A DNA stretch of 64,000 bases from NCBI RefSeq assembly GCF_014196795.1, contig NZ_JACIEJ010000009.1, positions 170,849 through 234,848 on the forward strand, given 5' to 3'. Shown one piece after another: positions 36,473-46,456 of the stretch. A model generated the notes under the pieces. That model had not been told where the DNA came from. It was given only the letters and a program-made list of their open reading frames with translations, and searched no databases. The stretch comes from Sagittula marina. GTDB lineage: Bacteria > Pseudomonadota > Alphaproteobacteria > Rhodobacterales > Rhodobacteraceae. Made by a program: the position numbers and the translations under genes. Every line of letters begins with the position of its first letter. The stretch's first letter is position 1.

Positions 36473-38572
36473 TTATCGCGTGAAGGCTTCCTTGTTGCCC
36501 GCATCGACGTTGATGATGTTGCCGGTGGACTTGGCAGACCTGTCCGATGCCAGGAAATAGGCCGCCTCCGCGATGTCCTCTGGCAGGACCGAGCGTTTGA
36601 GCATCGACCGCTGTCGGTACATCTCTTCAAGCCCACCCTTGTCGGTGCCATAGGTCGAGGCGCGCTGTTCCAGCCACTCGCCTTCCCAGATCTTCGAGCC
36701 GCGCAGTACGGCGTCGGGGTTCACCACGTTGACCCGAATGCCCGCCTCGGCGCCTTCGAGGGCGAGACAGCGCGCCAGATGGATCTCCGATGCCTTTGCC
36801 GTGCAGTAGGCGGCGGCGTTGGGCGAGGCCGCCAGCCCGTTCTTCGACGCGACGAAAACGACTGACCCGCCCATGTCCTGCACCCGCATCACCTTGAACG
36901 CCTCGCGCGAGACAAGGAAGTAGCCGGTGGAGAGAATGTCAATATTCTTCTGCCAGAGTGCCAGCGAAGTCTCCTCAATCGGCGCCGATGAGGCGATCCC
37001 GGCGTTTGACACGAGGATGTCGAGACCGCCGTAAGCCACCGCAAGATCCGCATAGGCTGCCTGCACAGCCGTCTCGTCGGTGACGTTCATCTCGACGCTG
37101 CGCACCACATCACGCCCGAAGGACTGCGTGAGCGTCTCCTGCGCCTGCGCCAGTGTCTCGGGGTTGATATCGGCCAGCATGACACAGGCGCCCTCGGACA
37201 GGTAGCGTTCCGCCGTCGCCATGCCGATACCGCCCGCACCGCCTGTGACCAGCGCCACACGGCCCGCCATCGATTTGGGCTTGGGCATCCGCTGCAACTT
37301 GGCCTCTTCCAGCAGCCAGTACTCGATGTCGAAAGCTTCCTGTTCCGGCAGGCCGACATAGTCCGACACCGAGGACGCGCCGCGCATCACGTTGATGGCG
37401 TTCACGTAGAATTCGCCGGAAATGCGTGCCGTCGCCTTGTCCTTGGCAAAGGTGATCATGCCGACGCCGGGCACGAGGTAGACCACCGCGTTTGGGTCAC
37501 GCAGCGCAGGGCTGTCGGCGTGCTTGCAGCGGTCGTAATACGCCTTGTAATCCTCGCGATAGGCGGCGATTTGATCGGCGAGCCCATCGAGCACCACATC
37601 GATGTTGTTCTGTGCCGGGTCGAAATCGATCACCAACGGTCTGATCTTGGTGCGCAGGAAGTGATCCGGGCACGACGTGCCAAGCGCCGCCAGCTCACGC
37701 ATGTCCCGAGCGTTCACGAATTCAAGCACGGCGGCGTTGTCTTCGAAATGGCCGACCATGTGCTGGTTGCCAGAAACAAAGCCGCGAATGACCGGCATCA
37801 GCCGCGCGGCCACGGCACGGCGCGCATCCGGTGCCAGCGACTCGTGCATCGCGCCGCCAAAGGCTGCCACGCCGGTGGTCTTGTCCGCGAACCAGTCCAT
37901 CGCCTTCTGGATGATCTCCAGCGTCAGCTCGTAGCAGGCCTTTGCATCGTCATGCCAGGTAAACAGCCCATGGCTCTCAAGCACGACGCCCTTGGCCTCC
38001 GGGTTCTCCAGCGCGTATTTCTCCAGCCACAGGCCCAGCTCGTAGCCCGGCTTTTTCCACGGCAGCCAGCCGATGTCGTCGCCGAAGACCTCGGCTGTCA
38101 GCTCCCTGGAGTTCTTCGAGGCCGCGATGGCGATGATCGCGTCCGGATGCATGTGATCGACGTGCTTCTTGGGCACGTAGGCATGCAAAGGTGTGTCGAT
38201 CGACGCAGCTCGGGAATTCAGGTTGAAGGTGCAGTGCGGGAGATAGCCGACCATCTCGTCTTCATTTTCGACGCCGCGATACTTGCTCTTCAGGGCGCGC
38301 AGCTTGTCCATGTAAAGCGTGGCGAACCCGTCCATCTTGATCGAGCCGACGTCGCCGCCCGACCCCTTCACCCAGAGCACTTCGACCTGCTCGCCGGTGA
38401 GCGGATCGACCTCCATCACCTTGGCCGAGGTGTTGCCGCCGCCGTAGTTCGTGATTCGCTTGTCCGACCCCAGAAGGTTCGAGCGATACAGCAGTTTTTC
38501 GGGCTCGCTCATACCCTCTGCGCGGGCATCATCCCACAGGTTTTGAAGCCGGTTTTCAGCGCGAGTCAGCAT
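36473..38572 (-). CDS. rhaD: Bifunctional rhamnulose-1-phosphate aldolase/short-chain dehydrogenase
   Basis: A 699-residue fusion. The N-terminal class II aldolase domain (about 1-420, with ITNYGGGNTSAKV, VDHMHPDAIIAIA and VLESHGLFTW metal-site segments) splits rhamnulose 1-phosphate into dihydroxyacetone phosphate and L-lactaldehyde. The C-terminal SDR domain (about 430-699, with TGGAGGIGMATAE, SNAGIAS and a Y-x-x-x-K pair in AAYCTAKASE) probably oxidises the lactaldehyde. The ATG at 38572 is favoured over one at 38578 because the GGGAGG sits directly against the latter. The gene is divergent from rhaR across a long palindrome. Confidence 0.93.
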   Translation of the reverse strand: MLTRAENRLQNLWDDARAEGMSEPEKLLYRSNLLGSDKRITNYGGGNTSAKVMEVDPLTGEQVEVLWVKGSGGDVGSIKMDGFATLYMDKLRALKSKYRGVENEDEMVGYLPHCTFNLNSRAASIDTPLHAYVPKKHVDHMHPDAIIAIAASKNSRELTAEVFGDDIGWLPWKKPGYELGLWLEKYALENPEAKGVVLESHGLFTWHDDAKACYELTLEIIQKAMDWFADKTTGVAAFGGAMHESLAPDARRAVAARLMPVIRGFVSGNQHMVGHFEDNAAVLEFVNARDMRELAALGTSCPDHFLRTKIRPLVIDFDPAQNNIDVVLDGLADQIAAYREDYKAYYDRCKHADSPALRDPNAVVYLVPGVGMITFAKDKATARISGEFYVNAINVMRGASSVSDYVGLPEQEAFDIEYWLLEEAKLQRMPKPKSMAGRVALVTGGAGGIGMATAERYLSEGACVMLADINPETLAQAQETLTQSFGRDVVRSVEMNVTDETAVQAAYADLAVAYGGLDILVSNAGIASSAPIEETSLALWQKNIDILSTGYFLVSREAFKVMRVQDMGGSVVFVASKNGLAASPNAAAYCTAKASEIHLARCLALEGAEAGIRVNVVNPDAVLRGSKIWEGEWLEQRASTYGTDKGGLEEMYRQRSMLKRSVLPEDIAEAAYFLASDRSAKSTGNIINVDAGNKEAFTR

Positions 38573-38660
38573 GGTCATCCTCCCTGGAACGCCGCAGAAT
38601 GCGGCCTCTTGCGTCGATGGCAAGGTGAGCGGAACCACACCCCAAGTCAAGCAAAACCGA

Positions 38661-38701
38661 TCACAATCAATCATTCTGCGGCGCAGAATGATTGATTGTG
38701 A
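38661..38701. promoter_or_regulatory. 41-bp perfect palindrome between rhaD and rhaR (operator)
   Basis: Two 20-base arms, TCACAATCAATCATTCTGCG and its exact reverse complement, flank a single central G. ATGATTG inside the right arm recurs once more at 38708-38714, so three to four copies of a short unit cluster here. Lying in the rhaD-rhaR divergent gap, it is very probably the binding site of the DeoR-type regulator encoded next to it. Confidence 0.85.
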
Positions 38702-38758
38702 AAGAAAATGATTGACCGAGGCGGTGAACTTGGCGTCTTATGAAAGTGGGAGGACAGA

Positions 38759-39559
38759 ATGCACGAAACCGAACGTCACAGGATCATTCTATCGGCAGTA
38801 CAGGAACGCCCCATCGTGACGGTGGCGGATCTGGTCGCCTTGACGGAGACCTCCGAAGCCACGATCCGCCGCGATATCGCGACGCTTGACGGGAAAAAAC
38901 GTCTGCGCCGGGTGCGCGGTGGCGCAGAGGCACTGACGCCCCCTTCGTTGCCGGGGTTGGCGGGACGACCGTTTTCGATCAACCAGACGATCAACGCCGA
39001 GGCAAAAACTGCCATTGCCCGCGAGGCGGTCGCACTGTGTGAAGACGGCGAACCGATCATCATCAATGGCGGCACGACGACGTTCCAGATGGTGCATCCG
39101 CTGGTCAACAGGCGTGTGCAGGTTCTGACCAACAGTTTTCCCATCGCGGAACATCTGCTGCGCCATTCCAAGAACACCGTGATGGTGCCCGGCGGTGCCA
39201 TCTACCGCGAACAGAACATCATCCTGTCGCCCTTCGACAATGACATGACCCGGCATTTCTACGCCCGGCGCATGTTCATGGGCGCGCACGGGCTGAGCCC
39301 CATTGGCCTGATGGAAAGCGACCCGCTGCTGATTCAGGCCGAGGAGAAACTGATCGGCCAGGCGGACGAACTGGTCGTGCTGGTGGACAGCTCGAAATTC
39401 GAAAACCGATCCAGCCTGATCCTGTGTCCGCTGGATCGCATCGACGTGGTGATTACGGACGACGGCATACCGGACAGCGCGGCCTCCATGCTGGAGGCAG
39501 CCGACATCCGGGTTATCGTGGCGCAAGGGAGCGCCACGCGTGAAACGAACGCCGGTTAA
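38759..39559 (+). CDS. rhaR: DeoR-family regulator of rhamnose use
   Basis: A 266-residue regulator with an N-terminal DeoR winged helix (residues about 3-60, including ADLVALTETSEATIRRDIATL) and a C-terminal sugar-phosphate sensor domain of the ribose-5-phosphate-isomerase-like type (INGGTTTFQM, VLVDSSKFENRS). It heads the transporter transcript and is divergent from rhaD, the same place as RhaR in Rhizobium leguminosarum. The nearby 41-bp palindrome is its likely operator; the inducer would be a rhamnose intermediate. GGGAGGAC precedes the ATG. Confidence 0.9.
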   Translation: MHETERHRIILSAVQERPIVTVADLVALTETSEATIRRDIATLDGKKRLRRVRGGAEALTPPSLPGLAGRPFSINQTINAEAKTAIAREAVALCEDGEPIIINGGTTTFQMVHPLVNRRVQVLTNSFPIAEHLLRHSKNTVMVPGGAIYREQNIILSPFDNDMTRHFYARRMFMGAHGLSPIGLMESDPLLIQAEEKLIGQADELVVLVDSSKFENRSSLILCPLDRIDVVITDDGIPDSAASMLEAADIRVIVAQGSATRETNAG

Positions 39560-39586
39560 GGCGTTTATTCCTTGGGAGGAGAGACT

Positions 39587-40585
39587 ATGAAACTGACACG
39601 CAGATTGTTTGGTGGCGCGGCCATGGCGACGGCACTGATGGCGGGCAGCATGGCCCATGCCGACGATCCGGTGCGCATCGCGCTGGTGGTCAAGGCCCTC
39701 GGCATCGGTTTCTTCGAGGCCGCCGCCAAAGGCGCCGAAGAAGCGGCCGCCGAGCTGGGGAACGTCGAGGTGATCTACACCGGCCCGACCACCACCACCG
39801 CCGAAGGCCAGATCGAGGTCATCAACGCCCTGATCGCGCAGCAGGTGGACGCCATCGCCATCTCCTCCAATGACACCGACGCGCTGGTGCCCGCGCTGAA
39901 AAAGGCCATGCAGCGCGGCATCACCGTGATTTCATGGGATTCCGGCGTCGCCCCCGAGGGCCGCGAACTGCACCTGAACCCCTCGTCCAACCCGCTGATC
40001 GGCAACATGATCCTGAAGCTGGCCGCGGACGAGCTGCCCGAGGGTGGCAAGGTCGCCCTGCTGTCCGCCACCACCACCTCGACGAACCAGAACATCTGGA
40101 TCGAGGAAATGACCAAGGTGCTGGGTGACTACAAAGGCATCGAAGTGGTCGGCACCGTCTATGGTGACGATCTGGCCGACAAATCCTACCGCGAAGCCAC
40201 TGGCCTGATGCAGACCTACCCGGACCTCGACGCGATCATCGCGCCGACCTCTGTGGGGATCGTGGCCGCGGCGCGCGCGGTCGAGGATGCCGGCAAGGTT
40301 GGCGAAGTGAACGTGACCGGCTTGGGCCTGCCCTCGGAAATGGCCGGCGCCATCGAAAGCGGGGCGTCGAAGTCCTTCGCGATCTGGAACCCGATCGACC
40401 TCGGCTACTCCGCGACCATGCTGGCCTACCAGCTGGCCACCGACGCCGCAGAGGCGGCACCCGGCGCGGAAATTCCCATGGGCCGCATGGGCACGCTGAC
40501 GCTGGACGAAAACACCGAAGGCGCGATGGCCGATCCCTTTGTCTACGACGAGACGAATATCGACGATTTCAAGGATATCTTCTGA
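39587..40585 (+). CDS. rhaS: Rhamnose ABC transporter substrate-binding protein
   Basis: A 332-residue periplasmic receptor. The signal peptide MKLTRRLFGGAAMATALM to the cleavage near AHA carries an RR-x-F pattern, again hinting at Tat export. The mature protein is of the Peripla_BP_4 family, with VVKALGIGFFEAAAKGAEEAA and ISSNDTDAL segments. The ATG at 39587 follows GGGAGGAGAG. It lies 27 bases after rhaR and is separated from rhaT by a strong hairpin. L-rhamnose as ligand follows from the complete locus. Confidence 0.91.
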   Translation: MKLTRRLFGGAAMATALMAGSMAHADDPVRIALVVKALGIGFFEAAAKGAEEAAAELGNVEVIYTGPTTTTAEGQIEVINALIAQQVDAIAISSNDTDALVPALKKAMQRGITVISWDSGVAPEGRELHLNPSSNPLIGNMILKLAADELPEGGKVALLSATTTSTNQNIWIEEMTKVLGDYKGIEVVGTVYGDDLADKSYREATGLMQTYPDLDAIIAPTSVGIVAAARAVEDAGKVGEVNVTGLGLPSEMAGAIESGASKSFAIWNPIDLGYSATMLAYQLATDAAEAAPGAEIPMGRMGTLTLDENTEGAMADPFVYDETNIDDFKDIF

Positions 40586-40596
40586 TCTCCTTCTCC

Positions 40597-40621
40597 TCCC
40601 GACGCGGGTGTCGCGTCGGGA
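40597..40621 (+). terminator. Intercistronic hairpin after rhaS
   Basis: TCCCGACGCG (40597-40606) and CGCGTCGGGA (40612-40621) form a perfect 10-bp stem around a 5-nt loop. No T-run follows, so partial attenuation or message protection is likelier than complete stop. Confidence 0.65.
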
Positions 40622-40676
40622 CACGCCCGAGCCCGAGCGCCGGGCCCCAAAATTCCACGATTGAGCGGAGACCGTG

Positions 40677-42218
40677 ATGCAGATGAGCGTCGAGTCCCGG
40701 CAATTCGAAAAAGTGTCGGCAGAGACGCCGGTTCTCGAACTGCGGGATATTACAAAGACATTTCCCGGCGTGAAGGCATTGGACGGCGTCTCGCTGGAGC
40801 TGTACCCGGGCCAGGTCACTGCTCTGATCGGCGAAAACGGTGCGGGCAAGTCGACGCTGGTGAAAACCCTGACAGGCATCTACCAACCCGACGAGGGCGC
40901 GATCCACGTTGCCGGTGAGCCAGTTGTCTTCGCCACGGCGCAGGATGCCTCCGCCGCTGGAATCACGGCAATCCACCAGGAAACCGTGCTGTTCGACGAG
41001 CTGACCGTGGCCGAGAACATCTTTATCGGGCACGCGCCCCGCGGGCGTTTCGGACTGATCGACTGGAAGATCATGCGGACTCGTGCCGCCGAGATCCTTA
41101 CCCGGATCGGCGCCGCTCTCGACCCGGACACGCCATTGCGTGATCTTGGCATTGCGTCCAAGCACCTCGTGGCCATTGCGCGTGCGCTGTCGGTCGATGC
41201 GCGTGTCGTGGTGATGGACGAACCGACCGCCGCGCTGTCCCACAAGGAAATCGAAGAGCTATACGAGCTGGTCGATCGCCTGAAGGCCGAGGGCCGCGCC
41301 ATCCTGTTCATCAGTCACAAGTTCGACGAGGTGTTCCGCATCGCCGACCGCTACACCGTCTTCCGCGATGGTACGCATGTGGGCGCGGGGCTGATGGCCG
41401 ACGTGACCGAATCCGACCTCGTGAAGATGATGGTCGGCCGCGACGTGAACCAGATCTTCCCCGAGCGGGCAAAGGCCCCCGGTGACGAAGTGCTCAAGGT
41501 CGTGGGCTATGCCCATCCGACCGAGTTCGAGGACATCACGTTCACCCTGCGGCGCGGCGAGATCCTCGGCTTTTACGGCCTTGTCGGTGCGGGACGATCC
41601 GAAGTGATGCAGGCGCTGTTCGGCATCACCAAGCCATCAAAGGGCGTCACGCGGATCGACGGCCAGATCAAGGTGATCCGATCCCCCGCCGAAGCGGTGG
41701 AGGCAGGCATCGTCTACGTCCCCGAAGATCGCGGCAAGCAGGGCGCGGTGATAGGCTTGCCGATCTTTCAAAACGTGACGCTTCCCTCACTGAGCCAGAC
41801 CTCTCGCAGCGGGTTCCTGCGGCTGAGCGAGGAATTCGCCCTCGCCCGCGCCTATACAGAGCGGCTGGACCTGCGAGCCGCGGCGCTCGATCAGGATGTC
41901 GGCAACCTGTCAGGCGGCAACCAGCAGAAGGTCGTCATCGCCAAGTGGTTGGCCACCAAGCCACGCGTCATCATCCTCGACGAGCCGACGAAGGGCATCG
42001 ACATCGGATCCAAGGCCGCTGTGCATGCCTTCATGGCGGAACTCGCCGCCGAGCGGCTGTCGGTCATCATGGTCAGCTCGGAAATCCCCGAGGTGCTGGG
42101 CATGTCCGACCGCGTCATCGTCATGCGCGAAGGGCTGATCGCCGCCGAACTCGAAGGCGACGACCTCACACCTGAAACACTTGTCCGCCACGCTGCGGGG
42201 ATCGGAGAGAGCGCATGA
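40677..42218 (+). CDS. rhaT: Rhamnose ABC transporter ATP-binding protein
   Basis: A 513-residue cytoplasmic ATPase with two fused ABC domains. The first has Walker A GENGAGKST near residue 60 and VVMDEPTAALS as Walker B, with an unusual signature region (LGIASKHLV). The second has GLVGAGRSE, LSGGNQQK and ILDEPTKGIDIGSK. Start codons GTG 40674, ATG 40677 and ATG 40683 are all possible; 40677 is taken. It overlaps rhaP by four bases. This is RhaT of the rhizobial RhaSTPQ importer, not the unrelated E. coli RhaT symporter. Confidence 0.92.
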   Translation: MQMSVESRQFEKVSAETPVLELRDITKTFPGVKALDGVSLELYPGQVTALIGENGAGKSTLVKTLTGIYQPDEGAIHVAGEPVVFATAQDASAAGITAIHQETVLFDELTVAENIFIGHAPRGRFGLIDWKIMRTRAAEILTRIGAALDPDTPLRDLGIASKHLVAIARALSVDARVVVMDEPTAALSHKEIEELYELVDRLKAEGRAILFISHKFDEVFRIADRYTVFRDGTHVGAGLMADVTESDLVKMMVGRDVNQIFPERAKAPGDEVLKVVGYAHPTEFEDITFTLRRGEILGFYGLVGAGRSEVMQALFGITKPSKGVTRIDGQIKVIRSPAEAVEAGIVYVPEDRGKQGAVIGLPIFQNVTLPSLSQTSRSGFLRLSEEFALARAYTERLDLRAAALDQDVGNLSGGNQQKVVIAKWLATKPRVIILDEPTKGIDIGSKAAVHAFMAELAAERLSVIMVSSEIPEVLGMSDRVIVMREGLIAAELEGDDLTPETLVRHAAGIGESA

Positions 42219-43210
42219 GCCTGCTCAAGTCACGCGAAGCCCTGCTCGGCGGGGCCATCCTTGTGCTTTTGGTGCTGATCGCCAGCCGTTTTCCCGGCTT
42301 CGTCGCGCCCGACAACCTCGTGCGGGTATTCACCGACACCTCACCGCTGCTGATCCTGGCACTGGGTCAGACCGTGGTGATCCTGACGCGCTGCATCGAC
42401 CTGTCGGTGGCGGCCAACCTCGCGCTGACCGGTATGGTCTGCGCCATGCTGAACGCCGCCCTGCCCGGCCTGCCGGTCGCGGTGATCCTTGTCGTTGCTG
42501 TGGCGCTCGGCGCGGTGATGGGGATGGTGAATGGTCTGCTGGTCTGGACGCTGTCGATCCCGTCCATCGTGGTGACGCTGGGCACCATGACGATCTATCG
42601 CGGTATCATCTTTTTGATCTCGAACGGGGCCTGGGTGAACGCGCACGAGATGAGCGACGCCTTTACCGGCTTCCCGCGCGCCTCTATCCTCGGCCTGCCT
42701 GTGCTGGCCTGGTTCGGCATTCTCGCCGCCGTTGGCATGATGGTCATGATCTCCCGCACGCCGCTGGGCCGCGCCTTCTACGCAGTGGGCGGCAACCCGC
42801 ATGCCGCGGTCTACACCGGCATCAGCGTGGGCAAGACGCAGTTCTGGGCCTTCACACTGTCGGGCGCGCTGGCCGGTCTGTGCGGCTACCTCTGGGTGGC
42901 GCGCTATGCCGTGGCCTACGTGGACATCGCCGGCGGCTTCGAGCTTGAAGTCGTGGCCGCCTGCGTGATCGGCGGAATCTCCATCGCCGGGGGCGCCGGG
43001 ACGATCCTCGGCACCATCCTTGGCGCGCTGTTCCTCGGCATCGTCAAGAACGCCCTGCCGGTCGTCGACGTCTCGCCCTTCTGGCAGATGGCCATCTCCG
43101 GCACCGCGATCATCGTAGCCGTCACGCTGAACAACCGCAATTCCAAGGGCAAAGGCCGCATCATCCTGCGCCGCGCGCAGGACCAAGCCTCGGAAGGAGC
43201 CACCGTATGA
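42215..43210 (+). CDS. rhaP: Rhamnose ABC transporter permease RhaP
   Basis: A 331-residue inner-membrane permease of the ribose-type family with LTRCIDLSVAANLALTG near residue 55 and CVIGGISIAGGAGTILGT in the C-terminal part. It overlaps rhaT and rhaQ by four bases each (ATGA), so the transport genes are tightly coupled. It should form one half of a heterodimeric channel with RhaQ. Confidence 0.91.
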   Translation: MSLLKSREALLGGAILVLLVLIASRFPGFVAPDNLVRVFTDTSPLLILALGQTVVILTRCIDLSVAANLALTGMVCAMLNAALPGLPVAVILVVAVALGAVMGMVNGLLVWTLSIPSIVVTLGTMTIYRGIIFLISNGAWVNAHEMSDAFTGFPRASILGLPVLAWFGILAAVGMMVMISRTPLGRAFYAVGGNPHAAVYTGISVGKTQFWAFTLSGALAGLCGYLWVARYAVAYVDIAGGFELEVVAACVIGGISIAGGAGTILGTILGALFLGIVKNALPVVDVSPFWQMAISGTAIIVAVTLNNRNSKGKGRIILRRAQDQASEGATV

Positions 43211-44199
43211 GCGACGCAAGCCTTACTCCGCGCAGCATTCCCGACCGGCTGCACAGCCCTGCGGCGCGCCTGCTGGCCTCGTGGGAACTGCTTTTGCTGG
43301 TGGTGGCGGTGGCGATATTCATCGCCAATACCTTGGCCAGCCCCTATTTTCTGAACGCCTGGAACCTCAGCGACGCCACCTTCAACTTCACCGAGAAGGC
43401 CATGATCGCCTTTGCCATGGCGCTGCTGATCATCGCGGGCGAGATCGACCTGAGCGTCGCGGCGATCATCGCGCTGGCCTCGACGGCGATGGGCGCCGCG
43501 GCCTCGGTGGGGGTCGGCACGCCGGGGCTTGTCGCGATCGGTCTTGCCACTGGCCTCACCTGCGGGGCCTTCAACGGCGTGCTCGTGACCCGCATGGGCC
43601 TGCCGTCCATCGTGGTGACCATCGGCACCATGAGCCTGTTCCGGGGCATTTCCTTCATCGTGCTGGGCGACGGGGCCTACCGCGATTACCCGAGTGATTT
43701 CGCCTACTTCGGGCAAGGCTACGTTTTCTGGGTGATCTCTTTCGAGTTTGTGCTCTTCGCTTTGCTGGCAGGCATCTACTACGTCCTATTGCACCGCACG
43801 AACTTTGGCCGCACCGTCTACGCCATTGGCAACAACCACACGGCGGCGCAGTTCTCGGGCATCCGGGTGGCGCGCGTGAAGTTCATCCTCTTCCTGCTCA
43901 CCGGGCTGATGTCCGGGGTGGCGGCGATCTGTCTGACCTCACGGCTGGGCTCGACCCGCCCCTCCATCGGCACCGGCTGGGAGCTGGAGGTTGTCACCAT
44001 GGTGGTCCTTGGCGGTGTCTCGATCCTGGGCGGCGCCGGAAGCATCCCCGGCGTGGTCATCGCCGCCTTCGTCATGGGGTTGGTGACATTCGGCCTCGGC
44101 CTGCTGAACGTGCCCGGGATCGTCATGTCGATCTTCATCGGCTTGATGCTGATCGGCGTGATCGCCCTGCCCCGCCTGTGGAAAATGTGGAGGGCTTGA
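43207..44199 (+). CDS. rhaQ: Rhamnose ABC transporter permease RhaQ
   Basis: A 330-residue permease homologous to RhaP, with [17 protein letters not shown] near residue 76 and [20 protein letters not shown] in the C-terminal half. Hydrophobic helices span the protein. The stop overlaps the mutarotase start by one base (TGATG). Two permease genes side by side are standard for rhamnose importers of this type. Confidence 0.91.
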   Translation: MSDASLTPRSIPDRLHSPAARLLASWELLLLVVAVAIFIANTLASPYFLNAWNLSDATFNFTEKAMIAFAMALLIIAGEIDLSVAAIIALASTAMGAAASVGVGTPGLVAIGLATGLTCGAFNGVLVTRMGLPSIVVTIGTMSLFRGISFIVLGDGAYRDYPSDFAYFGQGYVFWVISFEFVLFALLAGIYYVLLHRTNFGRTVYAIGNNHTAAQFSGIRVARVKFILFLLTGLMSGVAAICLTSRLGSTRPSIGTGWELEVVTMVVLGGVSILGGAGSIPGVVIAAFVMGLVTFGLGLLNVPGIVMSIFIGLMLIGVIALPRLWKMWRA

Positions 44200-44513
44200 T
44201 GCAAAAACATGCCTTCACCATGAAGCTCCACCCGGGCCAGGCGGAGGAATACAAGCGCCGCCACGATGCGATCTGGCCCGAATTGGTGACCCTGCTGCAG
44301 GACGCGGGTGTCTCGGATTACTCGATTCACCTCGATCCCGACACGCACACCCTGTTCGGCATCCTCTGGCGGCCTGACGATCACGGCATGGACGCGCTGC
44401 CGGGCACCGAAATCATGCAGCGTTGGTGGGCACATATGGCCGACATCATGGAAACCCATCCGGACAACGAGCCGGTGACCAAAACCCTCCAGCCCATGTT
44501 TCATCTGCCATGA
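44199..44513 (+). CDS. rhaU: L-rhamnose mutarotase
   Basis: A 104-residue protein, the exact length typical of RhaM/RhaU mutarotases, which interconvert the alpha and beta anomers of L-rhamnose. [22 protein letters not shown] carries the catalytic-site His in the RRHDAIWPE segment; DYSIHLD and [10 protein letters not shown] are further family landmarks. It overlaps rhaQ by one base and rhaK by four bases. Confidence 0.94.
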   Translation: MQKHAFTMKLHPGQAEEYKRRHDAIWPELVTLLQDAGVSDYSIHLDPDTHTLFGILWRPDDHGMDALPGTEIMQRWWAHMADIMETHPDNEPVTKTLQPMFHLP

Positions 44514-45916
44514 AGGTTGCCGTTCTCGACATCGGAAAAACCAACGCCAAGGTGGCGCTGGTGGACACCGCAACCATGACCGAAATCACCGTTGTGACGC
44601 GGCCCAATCGGGTTATCGAAGGGCCGCCCTATCCGCATTTCGACATCGACGGGATCTGGGCCTTCTTTCTCGACGGTCTGCGCCAGATGCAGGCTGAGCA
44701 CGGCGTTGACGAGATCAGCGTCACCACCCACGGGGCCTGTTTTGTCCTGCTGGACAACGAGGGTGGGCTGGCTTGTCCGGTGCTCGACTATGAACATGAC
44801 GGGCCGAACGAAATGGCGCAGGCCTACGACGCGCTCCGCCCCGCCTTCGAGGAGACCGGCGCACCGCGACTGCCCGCGGGCCTGAACGCTGGCGCGCAAT
44901 TCCATTGGTTGGTGGAGACACAGCCCGGCCTGCGCGCCCGGACGTCACAGGTGGCAAGCTACCCGCAATACTGGTCCGGCCGCCTGACCGGCACCTTCGC
45001 CACGGAGCCGACGTCTCTGGGCTGTCACACCGACCTTTGGCTGCCGCAGGAGGGGCGGTTCTCCGACCTGCCGGAACGGCTCGGCCTGACCATGGCGCCC
45101 CTCGCCGCCGCAAACTCCATCGCCGGCCCCATTTTGCCCGAGCTCGCCGCCATTACCGGGCTGGCCAGGGGGACCCGCGTTCGCTCCGGCATCCACGACA
45201 GCAACGCCTCCCTTCTTCCTTATCTGAATGGAATGGAGGGCCCTTTTTCCGTTGTCTCGACCGGAACATGGGTGATCTGCATGAGCATGGGCGGCGAAAC
45301 GGTCGCGCTGGATCCGGCGCGCGACACCCTGATGAACGTCAATGCCCTGGGTGACCCCGTGCCATCGGCGCGTTTCATGGGAGGCCGCGAATACGAACGC
45401 ATGAAGCCTCAGACATCGGTCCCGGATCAGGCGGACATTGAGCGTGTCCTCGCCGGGCAGAAAGCCCTCCATCCGGCAGTCGAGCCCGGGTCGGGGCCGT
45501 TCGGCGAAGGCGCTGGCGGTTGGAGCGATGACACCATGACCCCGGGCGAGAAAGGCGCTGCACTTTCACTTTACCTCGCTCTGATGACCGCCACCTGCCT
45601 TGATCTGATCGGCGCGCGCGGGCCGGTCATTGTCGAAGGCCCGTTCGCCCAGAACGTGCTCTATCTCGATATGCTGGCGGCACAGACCGGTCGAAAGGTT
45701 CTTGTGTCAAACACGGCCACCGGCACCAGCATGGGCGCATCCATGCTCTGCGCGCCCACCACCGGGTCCGAGACGTCGCTGACTGAAAGGCCTACGCCAA
45801 AGCACGCTGCGCGCCTCGCCCTCTACGGCAAGCGATGGAACCACGCCGTTGACGCCAGCCCTGCCAGTCCCGCAACCGAGACACAGCATCGTTCCGACAG
45901 ACGCGCTTCGACGTGA
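44510..45916 (+). CDS. rhaK: Rhamnulokinase/rhamnose kinase RhaK (FGGY family)
   Basis: RhaK phosphorylates L-rhamnulose (or the sugar) with ATP; in Rhizobium leguminosarum its activity is also needed for ABC-dependent uptake. The 468-residue FGGY kinase starts [19 protein letters not shown] with the phosphate-1 motif and contains [14 protein letters not shown] and [14 protein letters not shown] in the ATPase core. The ATG at 44510 overlaps the rhaU stop; a longer in-frame start inside rhaU is rejected. It is the last gene of the transport transcript. Confidence 0.9.
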   Translation: MKVAVLDIGKTNAKVALVDTATMTEITVVTRPNRVIEGPPYPHFDIDGIWAFFLDGLRQMQAEHGVDEISVTTHGACFVLLDNEGGLACPVLDYEHDGPNEMAQAYDALRPAFEETGAPRLPAGLNAGAQFHWLVETQPGLRARTSQVASYPQYWSGRLTGTFATEPTSLGCHTDLWLPQEGRFSDLPERLGLTMAPLAAANSIAGPILPELAAITGLARGTRVRSGIHDSNASLLPYLNGMEGPFSVVSTGTWVICMSMGGETVALDPARDTLMNVNALGDPVPSARFMGGREYERMKPQTSVPDQADIERVLAGQKALHPAVEPGSGPFGEGAGGWSDDTMTPGEKGAALSLYLALMTATCLDLIGARGPVIVEGPFAQNVLYLDMLAAQTGRKVLVSNTATGTSMGASMLCAPTTGSETSLTERPTPKHAARLALYGKRWNHAVDASPASPATETQHRSDRRAST

Positions 45917-46456
45917 TCTGAGACCCCAACAGGATCGAGCGCCGGCTGACGAAGCCCAACCAACTGCCACGTCAGGCGGATGAACAGGACCATCAGGGAG
46001 GCGATGGTGAAATTCTGTGCGTCTCTAAAGTCTGAGATGTGCTGGCGCTGCCTTGTGAAAACCTCCTTACTCTAAGTGCTTTGGTGACGCAGAGAGGGTA
46101 GCTTGCCAAGGTGCACAAACAGCCAAAGCCCAGATATGCGCCTGCAAGAAGCAGGGTTTTTCCGCGATCGTCTAGAACATGGACGACGGTCTTCAATAAG
46201 CGCTCAAGGCCCAGATCTCTGTTATGAAGCGTCTGATGGAAAACAGTATTGCGCAGGCTGTGACGGTCTTCCACCGCTTGGCGTTTTTGCGGGGTGGGAT
46301 GACGGCATTCGTACCACGGTCGGCACTGGCGTCGTGGCACTTGCAGGGGTGATATGCCCTTGGTTCGCTGCTAGCGGCCATACCCCCGACGCTCCTGACA
46401 CAAACATTGCCGGGACGTTCGGTTCTGCTGCTGACCGTCCCCGGCTTTGATCTTGA
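45917..46456. other. Stretch without a recognisable gene after rhaK
   Basis: About 540 bases. A minus-strand frame of 115 codons (45993-46340) and a plus-strand one (46103-46450) exist, but neither has a clear ribosome-binding site or recognisable family features. The region may hold remnants of a mobile or decayed gene. Confidence 0.35.

Noticed and set aside
38661..38701. Long palindrome read as a Rho-independent terminator
   Set aside because: It lies between divergent start codons and has no T-run, so an operator role is much more likely.
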